Shown here piece by piece: positions 5,463 to 11,797 of a stretch of DNA of 11,797 nt. Origin of the DNA: an uncultured bacterium (GTDB lineage Bacteria; Bacillota; Clostridia; Oscillospirales; Acutalibacteraceae). Position 1 is the first letter of the stretch, and each line of letters starts with the position of its first letter. Made by a program: the position numbers and the translations under genes. Below the pieces are notes generated by a model that saw nothing but the letters and a program-made list of their open reading frames with translations, ran no database searches and was not told the DNA's origin. Where the stretch lies: the NCBI GenBank assembly GCA_905215105.1, contig CAJMOI010000051.1, forward strand, positions 1-11,797, read 5' to 3'.

Positions 5463-5486
5463 CAGACAGGGGAAAGAAACTGTCTG
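5463..5486 (+). other. Hairpin in the acpP leader
   Basis: CAGACAG (5463-5469) pairs perfectly with CTGTCTG (5480-5486) around a ten-base purine-rich loop. There is no T-run after it, so it is not a terminator. The rest of the 5425-5588 leader holds no recognisable riboswitch. A weak CTTTG (5556-5560) / CAAAG (5571-5575) pairing touches the edge of the acpP ribosome binding site AAAGGAGG (5572-5579). Confidence 0.4.
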
Positions 5487-5588
5487 GATTGTAGCACATT
5501 CGGTCGTGATTTGTCCATAGGTATCCTGCCAGAGCAGCTTTGAAAAACAGAGCCGCTTTGGACTATTAGGCAAAGGAGGCAACTGATT

Positions 5589-5816
5589 ATGGTATTTGAG
5601 AAGGTAAAGGCAATCCTCAGCGAGCAGTTCGACGTGGAAGAGGATACCATCACCAACGACACCACCATCACCGAGGACCTGGGTGCAGATTCTCTGGACG
5701 TGGTAGACCTTCTGATGTCCATCGAGGATGAGTTTGAGATCGAAGTGCCCGACACCGAGATTGAGAACATCAAGACCGTCGGTGAGCTGGTTAAGTACAT
5801 CGAAGATCACGTCTGA
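5589..5816 (+). CDS. acpP: Acyl carrier protein
   Basis: This protein carries growing acyl chains on a 4'-phosphopantetheine arm during type II fatty acid synthesis. The 75-residue acidic protein has the DSL attachment motif with Ser35 (LGADSLDVVDL), followed by helix II and the usual IEDEFEIEVPD segment. Its length is normal. The AAAGGAGG ribosome binding site (5572-5579) lies nine bases before the ATG. It is transcribed alone, between its own promoter and its own terminator, and no fab genes are adjacent. Confidence 0.97.
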   Translation: MVFEKVKAILSEQFDVEEDTITNDTTITEDLGADSLDVVDLLMSIEDEFEIEVPDTEIENIKTVGELVKYIEDHV

Positions 5817-5839
5817 TCCTCTGTCCGAAGGACATTTGG

Positions 5840-5881
5840 TCCGCTGTGGCCCCTGATATTGGGGGGCCGCAGCGGATTTTT
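5840..5881 (+). terminator. Intrinsic terminator of acpP
   Basis: A 14-bp stem with one G-T pair, 5840-5853 with 5863-5876 (TCCGCTGTGGCCCC pairing with GGGGCCGCAGCGGA), is followed by five T's (5877-5881). Confidence 0.92.
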
Positions 5882-5889
5882 GCGTTGTT

Positions 5890-5910
5890 GGCACAAAAAG
5901 AAATTGTGCC
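5890..5910. promoter_or_regulatory. Perfect palindrome, candidate operator of the sodium-pump unit
   Basis: GGCACAA (5890-5896) and TTGTGCC (5904-5910) are exact reverse complements around the A-rich centre AAAGAAA. The palindrome is centred about 64 bases before the predicted start, upstream of the -35, where activators often bind. It does not match the Rex, CcpA or Fur layouts I know. No T-run follows it, so it is not a terminator. Confidence 0.45.
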
Positions 5911-5928
5911 GAAAGCTCTGTTTCCCGG

Positions 5929-5957
5929 TTGAAATCCTGAGAATGAACCGGTATAAT
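5929..5957 (+). promoter_or_regulatory. Promoter of the oadB-oadG(-proS) unit
   Basis: The -35 TTGAAA (5929-5934) and perfect -10 TATAAT (5952-5957) are 17 bases apart. The start would be near 5964. Confidence 0.82.
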
Positions 5958-5969
5958 AAGAAGGATTCC

Positions 5970-5985
5970 AGCGGCTGCGGCCGCT
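5970..5985 (+). other. Short GC-rich hairpin at the 5' end of the oadB transcript
   Basis: AGCGGC (5970-5975) pairs with GCCGCT (5980-5985) around a TGCG tetraloop, within the first 25 bases of the predicted transcript. TAATTTTAT follows, so weak attenuation is possible. A 5' stabilising hairpin for a highly expressed mRNA is at least as likely. Confidence 0.4.
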
Positions 5986-6015
5986 AATTTTATCAACAAA
6001 GGAGAGTTAAACCTG

Positions 6016-7155
6016 TTGAGTGATTTTTCATTCCTGACCGACGGCGTTGTGTACATGGTTCAGCACTGGAACATGCTGATTATGTGGCTCATCGGCGGCC
6101 TGCTGATCTGGCTGGCCATCAAAAAGGACTTTGAGCCTGCGCTGCTGCTGCCCATGGGCTTCGGCGCTATTCTGGTCAACCTGCCTCTTCCCGGTGTGCT
6201 GGGGGAAAACGGTATTGTGCAGTGGCTGTTTGAGCACGGTATCGAAGCTTCTGAAGCCTTCCCGCTTCTGCTGTTTGTGGGTATCGGCGCCATGATCGAT
6301 TTTGGCCCGCTGCTTTCCAACCCCAAAATGCTGCTGTTCGGCGGCGCTGCACAGTTCGGCATTTTCTTCACGGTCCTGCTGGCAGTCCTGCTGGGCTTTC
6401 CGCTGAAGGACGCCATGAGTGCCGGTGTCATCGGTGCGGCAGACGGTCCTACCTCCATTCTTGTTTCCCAGCAGCTGCAGAGCAGCTATATGGGCGCAAT
6501 TGCGGTTGCGGCATATTCCTATATGGCGCTGGTCCCCATTATCCAGCCCATGGCCATCCGTCTGGTTACCACCAAAAAAGAGCGCCAGATCCGGATGCCC
6601 TATAATCCCCAGTCCGTTTCCCGCACCACCAAGATTCTGTTCCCCATCGTGGTAACCCTCATTGCCGGCCTGATTGCCCCCTCCTCCGTTGCACTGGTGG
6701 GCTTCCTCATGTTCGGCAACCTGATCCGTGAGTGCGGCAAGCTGGAAACCCTGTCCCAGACGGCACAGGGACCGCTGGCAAACCTGATTACCATTTTCCT
6801 GGGCATTACCATTGCCTTCCAGATGCAGGCGGATATGTTCCTCAACTGGGGCACCCTGCTGATTATGGCATTGGGCCTGGTGGCCTTTATTTTCGACACC
6901 ATTGGCGGCGTGGTATTTGCCAAGATTCTCAACCTGTTCCTGCCCAGGGAGAAGAAGATCAATCCCATGGTGGGCGGCGCAGGTATCTCTGCCTTCCCCA
7001 TGAGCGCCCGTGTGATTCAGAAGATGGCGCTGAAAGAGGACAATCAGAACCACCTGCTCATGCACGCCGTGGGCGCCAATGTGGCCGGTCAGATCGGCTC
7101 TGTGGTTGCAGGCGGCATCATCCTGTCTCTGGCAAGAATCTGGGGGTTGATGTAA
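6016..7155 (+). CDS. oadB: Sodium-pumping decarboxylase beta subunit (OadB/MmdB/GcdB family)
   Basis: This is the membrane subunit that decarboxylates carboxybiotin and exports sodium in oxaloacetate, methylmalonyl-CoA or glutaconyl-CoA decarboxylases. The 379-residue protein has about ten hydrophobic segments and the family signatures: FVGIGAMIDFGPLL (87-100), GVIGAADGPTSILVS (137-151, Asp143 as sodium ligand), YSYMALVPIIQPMAI (167-181), GNLIRECG (234-241), NPMVGGAGISAFPMSARV (316-333) and a final HAVGANVAGQIGSVVAGG. The substrate of the complex cannot be decided because no carboxyltransferase or biotin carrier gene lies here. It starts at TTG 6016, with AAAGGAG (5998-6004) upstream. The gamma-subunit gene follows after one base. 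Codon use is strongly biased to C/G endings, which suggests high expression. Confidence 0.94.
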   Translation: MSDFSFLTDGVVYMVQHWNMLIMWLIGGLLIWLAIKKDFEPALLLPMGFGAILVNLPLPGVLGENGIVQWLFEHGIEASEAFPLLLFVGIGAMIDFGPLLSNPKMLLFGGAAQFGIFFTVLLAVLLGFPLKDAMSAGVIGAADGPTSILVSQQLQSSYMGAIAVAAYSYMALVPIIQPMAIRLVTTKKERQIRMPYNPQSVSRTTKILFPIVVTLIAGLIAPSSVALVGFLMFGNLIRECGKLETLSQTAQGPLANLITIFLGITIAFQMQADMFLNWGTLLIMALGLVAFIFDTIGGVVFAKILNLFLPREKKINPMVGGAGISAFPMSARVIQKMALKEDNQNHLLMHAVGANVAGQIGSVVAGGIILSLARIWGLM

Positions 7156-7156
7156 T

Positions 7157-7348
7157 ATGAAATGGATGATTTTGAACACTCTGGCAAAGGCATTTGACAG
7201 CGCGCTGGGTCCGGTCCAGACGGAGGACATTATGAGCGCACTGGAACTGATGGGCAAGGGAATGCTGGGCATCTTCATCGTAATGGTGCTGATCTTCATT
7301 CTCATTTTCTGCCTGAACCGTTTTACGGGCAACAAAAAAGAGGACTGA
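7157..7348 (+). CDS. oadG: Sodium-pumping decarboxylase gamma subunit (OadG-like)
   Basis: The 63-residue protein has an N-terminal amphipathic part, one membrane helix (about 34-55, within LELMGKGMLGIFIVMVLIFILI) and a charged tail ending GNKKED. This is the layout of OadG subunits, which hold the alpha and beta subunits together. The stretch ELMGKGMLGIFIV is typical. It begins one base after the oadB stop codon, so it is translationally linked. These small subunits vary a lot, so the call rests partly on its position next to oadB. Confidence 0.85.
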   Translation: MKWMILNTLAKAFDSALGPVQTEDIMSALELMGKGMLGIFIVMVLIFILIFCLNRFTGNKKED

Positions 7349-7394
7349 TTCCACGGGGGAAGCCCTCGCATTTTATCAATAAGGAGCGATTGCT

Positions 7395-8834
7395 TTGGCA
7401 CAGCAGAAAAAAATGGTGGAAGCTATCACGTCCATGGACGAGGACTTCTCCAAATGGTATACCGATATCGTGAAAAAGGCGGAGCTGATGGATTATTCCA
7501 GCGTCAAGGGCTGCATGGTCATTGAGCCCTATGGCTACGCCATCTGGGAAAACATCCAGAAGGATCTGGATGCCCGGTTCAAGAAAGTGGGCGTACAGAA
7601 TGTGTACATGCCCCTGTTTATCCCCGAGAGCCTGCTCCAGCGGGAAAAGGACCATGTAGAGGGCTTTGCCCCCGAGGTGGCCTGGGTTACCCATGGCGGC
7701 CAGGAAGAGCTGGCAGAGCGCCTGTGCGTGCGCCCCACCAGTGAGGTGCTGTTCTGTGAGCACTATCAGAAGGTCATCAAGTCCTGGCGCGATCTGCCCA
7801 AGCTGTACAACCAGTGGTGCAGCGTGGTTCGCTGGGAAAAGACCACCCGTCCCTTCCTGCGTTCCTCCGAGTTTCTGTGGCAGGAAGGCCACACCATGCA
7901 TGAGACCGCAGAAGAGGCTCAGGAAGAGACCATGCGGATGCTGAAAATCTATGAGGCCTTCTACCGCGAGACTCTGGCGATTCCCGCTGTGACCGGCAAA
8001 AAGACCGAGAAGGAGAAGTTCGCCGGTGCAAAGGCCACCTATACCATTGAGCCCATGATGCACAACGGTGTGGCTCTCCAGGGCGGCACCAGCCACTATT
8101 TCGGCGACGGTTTCGCCAAGAGCTTCGGCATTGCCTTCACTGGCCGCGACAATACCCTTCAGACCCCGCATCAGACCAGCTGGGGCGTTTCCACCCGTAT
8201 GATCGGCGCCATCATCATGGTACACGGCGACGACAACGGTCTGGTACTGCCGCCCCGTATTGCGCCCATTCAGGTAGTCATCGTGCCCATCGCACAGCAT
8301 AAGCCCGGCGTTCTGGAAAAGAGCCGTGAGCTGGCAGATCGTCTGGGTGAGCAGTTCCGCATCAAGCTGGACGACAGCGAGCAGTCCCCCGGCTGGAAGT
8401 TCAGCCAGTATGAGATGCAGGGCGTGCCCCTCCGTCTGGAAATCGGACCCAAGGATCTGGAAAAGAACCAGTGTGTACTGGTGCGCCGCGACAACCGCGA
8501 GAAGATCTTTGTTTCTCTGGATGAACTGGAGACCAAGATTCCCGAGCTGCTGCAGGCTGTTCACGACGGTATGTATGAGCGTGCTCTCCAGAACCTTCAT
8601 GACAAGACCTTTGTGGCCCACACTCACGAGGAGTTCCTGGACATCGCCGCCAATAAGCCCGGCTTTATCAAGGCCATGTGGTGCGGCGACGCAGCCTGTG
8701 AGGACAAGCTGAAGGAAGAGACCGGAGGCGTCAAGTCCCGCTGCATCCCCTTTGAGGAGGAGCATCTGGACGACGTGTGCGTGTGCTGCGGCAAGCCCGC
8801 CAAGCATATGGTATACTGGGGCCGTCAGTACTAA
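7395..8834 (+). CDS. proS: Prolyl-tRNA synthetase, short archaeal/eukaryotic-type (ProS type 3)
   Basis: This enzyme charges tRNA-Pro. The 479-residue length, with no editing insertion between motifs 2 and 3, marks the archaeal/eukaryotic-type form found in many Clostridia. Visible parts are VRPTSE (112-117), motif 2 with RWEKTTRPFLRSSEFLWQEGHT (146-167), the GGTSHYFG and TSWGVSTRMIGAIIMVHGDDNGLVLPP motif 3 region (230-287), and an anticodon-binding domain from about 290. A zinc-type C-terminal domain has Cys430, Cys435, Cys462 and Cys465, and the chain ends in Tyr, as in the family. It starts at TTG 7395, eight bases after AAGGAG. It follows oadG by 46 bases with no terminator, so it is probably the third gene of that unit. 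Confidence 0.96.
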   Translation: MAQQKKMVEAITSMDEDFSKWYTDIVKKAELMDYSSVKGCMVIEPYGYAIWENIQKDLDARFKKVGVQNVYMPLFIPESLLQREKDHVEGFAPEVAWVTHGGQEELAERLCVRPTSEVLFCEHYQKVIKSWRDLPKLYNQWCSVVRWEKTTRPFLRSSEFLWQEGHTMHETAEEAQEETMRMLKIYEAFYRETLAIPAVTGKKTEKEKFAGAKATYTIEPMMHNGVALQGGTSHYFGDGFAKSFGIAFTGRDNTLQTPHQTSWGVSTRMIGAIIMVHGDDNGLVLPPRIAPIQVVIVPIAQHKPGVLEKSRELADRLGEQFRIKLDDSEQSPGWKFSQYEMQGVPLRLEIGPKDLEKNQCVLVRRDNREKIFVSLDELETKIPELLQAVHDGMYERALQNLHDKTFVAHTHEEFLDIAANKPGFIKAMWCGDAACEDKLKEETGGVKSRCIPFEEEHLDDVCVCCGKPAKHMVYWGRQY

Positions 8835-8862
8835 TTGCTTCTTTCTGAAACGAATATAAAAG

Positions 8863-8904
8863 AAGGACGTATTTCGGCTTTTTTCGGCCGGGATACGTCC
8901 TTTT
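8863..8904 (+). terminator. Intrinsic terminator after proS
   Basis: The outer 10-bp stem AAGGACGTAT (8863-8872) / ATACGTCCTT (8893-8902) encloses a smaller CGGC/GCCG stem and is followed by TT. The trailing T-run is short. Confidence 0.8.
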
Positions 8905-8906
8905 AC

Positions 8907-8935
8907 TTGCCTTTTTGCTGGCGTTTTGCTATAAT
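8907..8935 (+). promoter_or_regulatory. Promoter of the small membrane protein gene
   Basis: A weak -35 TTGCCT (8907-8912) and perfect -10 TATAAT (8930-8935) are 17 bases apart, directly after the proS terminator. The start near 8942 leaves about 38 bases of leader. Confidence 0.65.
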
Positions 8936-8979
8936 ATTTCCGTTCTTACAGCAAATAATTTTGGGAAGGATGATACAAA

Positions 8980-9288
8980 ATGCAGGTGTACGCGATTCTC
9001 ATGACCGTGGCTGCACTGGTATTTCTGGGCGTGGGACTGCTGGTTTATAAAGGAAAACCCCATTTGCTGTTTAAAGTGGGGAAAAAAGTGGACCGGGCTG
9101 TTTTCGGAAAAGCAGTGGGACGTCCGCTGCTGGTGATGGCCGGCGTTTGTGTGCTCAGCGGTGTTGTGGGGCTGATCGGCGGAGAGAGTGCAGCTTCTAT
9201 CTATACGACGGTGGGCGTATTTGTTGCAGGATTTCTGGCCTGTTTTGTGTGGATGGAGATTATCAAAAAGCGCCATCAGGTCAAATAA
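8980..9288 (+). CDS. Small membrane protein, three predicted helices, function unknown
   Basis: The 102-residue protein has hydrophobic segments at about 4-23, 49-67 and 74-92. A basic loop lies between the first two (KGKPHLLFKVGKKVDRAVFGK), and the tail is basic (EIIKKRHQVK). The layout recalls small DUF3784-type membrane proteins of Firmicutes, but the match is by feel only. GGAAGGA (8964-8970) sits nine bases before the ATG. It has its own promoter and terminator, so it is probably expressed alone. Nothing around it suggests a role. Confidence 0.8.
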   Translation: MQVYAILMTVAALVFLGVGLLVYKGKPHLLFKVGKKVDRAVFGKAVGRPLLVMAGVCVLSGVVGLIGGESAASIYTTVGVFVAGFLACFVWMEIIKKRHQVK

Positions 9289-9300
9289 AAGAAAACGTGA

Positions 9301-9342
9301 AACAAGCGCAGAGCGGGTGTTCCGTTCTGCGCTTGTTTTTTT
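9301..9342 (+). terminator. Intrinsic terminator between convergent genes
   Basis: A 16-bp stem (9301-9316 with 9322-9337, one G-T pair) has a five-base loop and is followed by T's. It ends the membrane protein gene. On the minus strand the same stem is followed by TTTC, so it may also help end the HAD gene that stops at 9350. Confidence 0.92.
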
Positions 9343-9349
9343 GATAGAT

Positions 9350-10126
9350 TTATGCCAGCAGCTGGTTGATATAGTATTCCACACTGTCCACGGTTTTGGA
9401 AATCTGCGCCAGTACCCCTTTTTCCGCGGAAACCGGTGCGGCTCCGTGAAAAGCGGTCAGCATGGGCAGGTCGTTGTGACCGTCTCCAATGGTGTAGATG
9501 TCGTCCGGGTTCCAGCCCTTTGCCTCTGCAATCCTTCGGATTCCCTCTCCCTTGTTGGCGCCGAAAGCAGTGGTGTCCACATAGTTCCGGTTGACATGGG
9601 AAGCGGTAATGCCCGGATAGGTTTGGGTCAGGCCCGCAGCAAACCGGTGGGCTTCCGGGGAATCGGCGGATACGGTGCTGATTTGCAGAATGCCGGTCAG
9701 CTGACACATTTCTTTCGCTTCCAGCTTGCCCAGATTGCACACAGTGGGCCAGGCTTTGTCCCAGAAGGGATCTCCGGAACGGTGAATATGGATAGCGAGG
9801 CCCTCCCGGGTTGCTGCAAGATACAGGGGCATGTCGTCCAGTTCCGGCAGGGAAAGGATTTCCCGGGCGGTGTCATCCGGCAGGGCAGCGGACCACAGGA
9901 GTTTCCCGTCCGGCTCGTGGATGGAGGCGCCGTTGACACAGACCAGAAAGTCCACCGGAATTTGGTACTGTTTCAGCTCCGGCAGAAACAGATGATAGGG
10001 CCGTCCGGTGACGATGCCAAACTGATTTCCGGCCTTTTGCCAGCGAAGAACCGCTTCGATATTTCGGTAAACGGAGTCTCCTCCGGTGTTAAAGGTTCCG
10101 TCAAAATCAGAAGCCAGAATTTTCAT
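9350..10126 (-). CDS. Cof-type HAD-superfamily phosphatase
   Basis: A predicted magnesium-dependent phosphatase of small phosphorylated metabolites, HAD subfamily IIB. The 258-residue protein has motif I DFDGT (7-11, nucleophile Asp7 and acid/base Asp9), motif II Thr40 (GIVTGRP), motif III Lys192 (GANKGEGI) and motif IV GDGHND (214-219). A cap domain lies between motifs II and III, as in Cof/YbhA/SupH proteins. The substrate cannot be told. The ATG at 10126 follows AAAGGA by about ten bases. It is a single gene, divergent from feoA. Confidence 0.92.
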   Translation of the reverse strand: MKILASDFDGTFNTGGDSVYRNIEAVLRWQKAGNQFGIVTGRPYHLFLPELKQYQIPVDFLVCVNGASIHEPDGKLLWSAALPDDTAREILSLPELDDMPLYLAATREGLAIHIHRSGDPFWDKAWPTVCNLGKLEAKEMCQLTGILQISTVSADSPEAHRFAAGLTQTYPGITASHVNRNYVDTTAFGANKGEGIRRIAEAKGWNPDDIYTIGDGHNDLPMLTAFHGAAPVSAEKGVLAQISKTVDSVEYYINQLLA

Positions 10127-10179
10127 GGGAATTCCGTCCTTTCCTGCGGCGGTGCCGCTTTCATGATGATGGTGTCTTC

Positions 10180-10208
10180 AGTATACCATTTTTCAGCCTG
10201 AAATGCAA
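10180..10208 (-). promoter_or_regulatory. Probable promoter of the HAD gene
   Basis: On the minus strand the -10 is TATACT (10180-10185). A weak -35, TTGCAT (10203-10208), is 17 bases away. Confidence 0.5.
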
Positions 10209-10238
10209 AAACGGCGCTGTGAAAATGGGGGCTTTCCG

Positions 10239-10267
10239 TTGCATTTTGGTCGGGAATGTGATAAAAT
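10239..10267 (+). promoter_or_regulatory. feoAB promoter with extended -10
   Basis: The -35 TTGCAT (10239-10244) and -10 TAAAAT (10262-10267) are 17 bases apart. A TG one base before the -10 makes it an extended -10, which offsets the weak -35. The start would be near 10274. Confidence 0.65.
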
Positions 10268-10277
10268 GACTCCGAAA

Positions 10278-10293
10278 GTTAGGTCGGCCTAAC
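10278..10293. promoter_or_regulatory. DtxR/IdeR-like metal-repressor operator of feoAB
   Basis: GTTAGGTCGGCCTAAC is a perfect inverted repeat, GTTAGG-TCGG-CCTAAC. It matches the core of the DtxR-family consensus TTAGGTTAGSCTAACCTAA more than a Fur box. It lies just downstream of the predicted transcription start, where a bound iron-loaded repressor would block the polymerase. Confidence 0.68.
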
Positions 10294-10342
10294 AAAAGCC
10301 GGGTTTTCTGATACAAAGAAAAAAGAAAGGAAAGACCTGTTC

Positions 10343-10573
10343 ATGAGACTATGTGACGGTATACCGGGAAAGACCTATCGGGTGCTGGATCTACAGCTTG
10401 CCATGCAGATGGAACGGCGGCTGGAAGCGCTGGGACTGACCCCCGGCGGACATATCGAAATTCTGGGTAAAAAGCCCCGGGGCGCGGTGATTGTCAAATT
10501 TCGCGGTTCCCGGTTTGCCCTTGGCAGGAACATGGCGGAAAAAATCCATGTGGAGGAGGTGCCTGCAAAATGA
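10343..10573 (+). CDS. feoA: FeoA, ferrous iron transport accessory protein
   Basis: FeoA is a small cytoplasmic SH3-like protein that supports FeoB in ferrous iron uptake. The 76 residues show the family pattern: an N-terminal turn (DGIPGKTYRVLDL), RRLEALGLTPGGHIEILGKKP, and a final beta segment with IVKFRGSRFALGRNMAEKIHVEEV. AAAGG lies about 12 bases before the ATG. The stop codon overlaps the feoB start (ATGA), so the two are translationally coupled. Confidence 0.94.
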   Translation: MRLCDGIPGKTYRVLDLQLAMQMERRLEALGLTPGGHIEILGKKPRGAVIVKFRGSRFALGRNMAEKIHVEEVPAK

Positions 10574-11797
10574 AAAGCGAAAAAACTTCCGGTTCTGATA
10601 CCCGGATGAAAACCATCCGGGTGGGATTCATTGGAAACCCCAACTGCGGCAAAACCACCCTTTTCAACGCCTATACCGGCGCCAACCTGAAAGTGGCCAA
10701 CTGGCCTGGCGTAACCGTGGAAAAGGTAGAGGGCTCCATGATTTTTCAGGGAACCCGGATTCAGCTGGTGGATTTGCCCGGCATTTACAGCCTGACTTCC
10801 TATACCATGGAGGAAAAGGTTTCCCGGGAATACATCCTCAGCAATGATGTGGATGTAATTGTGGATGTGGCCGATGCTTCGGCACTGGAGCGGAACCTGT
10901 ATCTGACGTTACAGCTTATCGAACTGGGAAAACCGGTGGTGCTGGCGCTGAACATGATGGACATTGTCCAGAAGCGGGGTATGGAAATTGATATGCACCG
11001 TCTGCCGGAAATGCTGGGCATTCCGGTCATCGCCGTCAGCGCCCGGAAACGCCGGGGGCTGGATGTGCTGATGCACGCGGTGCTCCATCACAGCGACCAC
11101 AGGGAGCAGACCCCCCTGATTCACCATCACAGCCGGAAATCCCGTCATCTCCACGACCACCACGACGAATTTGCCATGGTGTACAGCGATGAGATCGAGG
11201 ATAAAATTGACATTGTCAAGGAAGAGCTGAAACAGAAGTACCCCAATATGACCAACCACCGTTGGCACGCCATGAAAATTCTGGAAGGTGACCCGGTAAT
11301 TCTGGAGAAATATCCCGTTGCCCTTCCCAAAGGGCTGGCGGACTCCTGTGGTCAGGAGATTATCAACGAGAAATATGACTTCATTGAGGAAATCATTCAG
11401 GAAACGCTGGTCAACCGGGATACCAAAGCAGCCCGCACGGACCGGATCGACCATTTTCTGACCCATCGGTGGCTGGGATTCCCGATTTTTCTGGGAATCA
11501 TGGCGCTGGTGTTCCTGCTCACCTTTACGCTGGGCGACTGGCTGAAAGAGTACATGAGCCTGCTGCTGGAATGGATTTCGGAATCCCTGCGCGGCGGTAT
11601 GGAAGCGGCTTCGGTCAATGAAATGCTGATTTCACTGGTGGTGGACGGCATTGTTTCCGGTGTGGGCGGAATCCTCACCTTCCTGCCCAATATCATTATT
11701 CTGTTTCTGGCGCTGGCCTTCCTGGAGGACAGCGGCTATATGTCCCGGGCTGCCTATGTGATGGACGGGATTATGAGCCGTCTGGGGCTTTCCGGAC
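10570..11797 (+). CDS. feoB: FeoB, ferrous iron permease with GTPase domain (3' end outside the window)
   Basis: The frame stays open from ATG 10570 to the window end, giving 409 residues of a protein usually about 650-800 long. The G domain shows G1 GNPNCGKTT (22-30), G2 Thr49 (PGVTV), G3 DLPG (68-71), G4 NMMD (128-131) and G5 SAR (157-159). A histidine-rich linker follows (169-198, 11 His in 30 residues), then the helical GDI domain (about 202-295). The first membrane helices begin near 301, with the Gate-type segment GGILTFLPNIIILFLALAFLEDSGYMSRAA (366-395). It overlaps feoA by ATGA and shares its promoter and metal operator. Confidence 0.96.
   Translation, partial: MKSEKTSGSDTRMKTIRVGFIGNPNCGKTTLFNAYTGANLKVANWPGVTVEKVEGSMIFQGTRIQLVDLPGIYSLTSYTMEEKVSREYILSNDVDVIVDVADASALERNLYLTLQLIELGKPVVLALNMMDIVQKRGMEIDMHRLPEMLGIPVIAVSARKRRGLDVLMHAVLHHSDHREQTPLIHHHSRKSRHLHDHHDEFAMVYSDEIEDKIDIVKEELKQKYPNMTNHRWHAMKILEGDPVILEKYPVALPKGLADSCGQEIINEKYDFIEEIIQETLVNRDTKAARTDRIDHFLTHRWLGFPIFLGIMALVFLLTFTLGDWLKEYMSLLLEWISESLRGGMEAASVNEMLISLVVDGIVSGVGGILTFLPNIIILFLALAFLEDSGYMSRAAYVMDGIMSRLGLSG

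Noticed and set aside
6028..7401. 457-codon minus-strand open frame antisense to oadB-oadG
   Set aside because: It is a shadow of strongly biased codons in oadB. The product is Gln/His/Asn-rich, unlike any family I know, and it spans two real genes.
7323..8807. 494-codon minus-strand open frame antisense to proS
   Set aside because: It mirrors the codon bias of proS, a certain gene on the other strand. It has low-complexity Leu/Gly/His composition, no recognisable family and no suitable ribosome binding site.
1..11797. CRISPR arrays, insertion sequences, attachment sites, toxin-antitoxin or phage-defence genes
   Set aside because: I looked for spaced direct repeats, transposase or integrase motifs and paired small genes on both strands and found none. 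The tRNA-Asn 3' end is not repeated elsewhere in the window.

Overview
The window looks like an ordinary chromosomal stretch of a moderately GC-rich Clostridia-type Firmicute. My best guess is an Oscillospiraceae/Ruminococcaceae-like anaerobe, inferred from family content and not proven. Supporting signs are GGAGG-type ribosome binding sites, several TTG starts, a Gram-positive LexA, a biotin-type sodium-pump beta/gamma pair, a short prolyl-tRNA synthetase of the archaeal/eukaryotic type, and a feoA-feoB operon with a DtxR-like operator. There is no phage, insertion sequence or CRISPR array.

Layout. 1-162: the end of an rRNA operon (5S 3' part) and tRNA-Asn, with a terminator. 217-985: lexA on the minus strand, with a LexA-box-like site over its -35. 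1059-1168: a promoter-like -10, a hairpin, an unpaired C-rich stretch and an intrinsic terminator, which together look like an undescribed small RNA. 1297-2013: a membrane-anchored M23/LytM-domain protein resembling SpoIIQ. 2259-3666: a stand-alone KdpD-type Usp-domain protein and a TIM-barrel sugar phosphate isomerase/epimerase-like protein. 3722-5330 (minus): aroE and aroK overlapping by ATGA, then a 59-residue membrane microprotein starting inside the aroK stop codon (TAATG). 5396-5816: acpP, from a strong promoter whose -35 coincides with that of the divergent aroE promoter. 5929-8834: a beta/gamma sodium-pump pair followed by proS. 8980-10126: a small three-helix membrane protein converging on a Cof-type HAD phosphatase. 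10239-11797: feoA and the first 409 codons of feoB, cut by the window end.

The most noteworthy item is the microprotein at 3722-3901. Its N-terminus carries the GADGPT signature that forms the sodium-binding core of decarboxylase beta subunits, and the full-length beta subunit about 2 kb away carries the same motif (AADGPTS). It is translationally coupled to shikimate-pathway genes and has no catalytic partner. Other points worth checking are the candidate small RNA, a perfect 7-7-7 palindrome ahead of the sodium-pump promoter, an 11-histidine linker in FeoB, and the loss of one conserved His in the M23 protein.

The genes do not form one pathway. They are separate transcription units: SOS control, cell envelope or sporulation, aromatic amino acid synthesis, fatty acid synthesis, sodium bioenergetics with tRNA charging, and ferrous iron uptake. 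Nearly every unit ends in a clear hairpin terminator.
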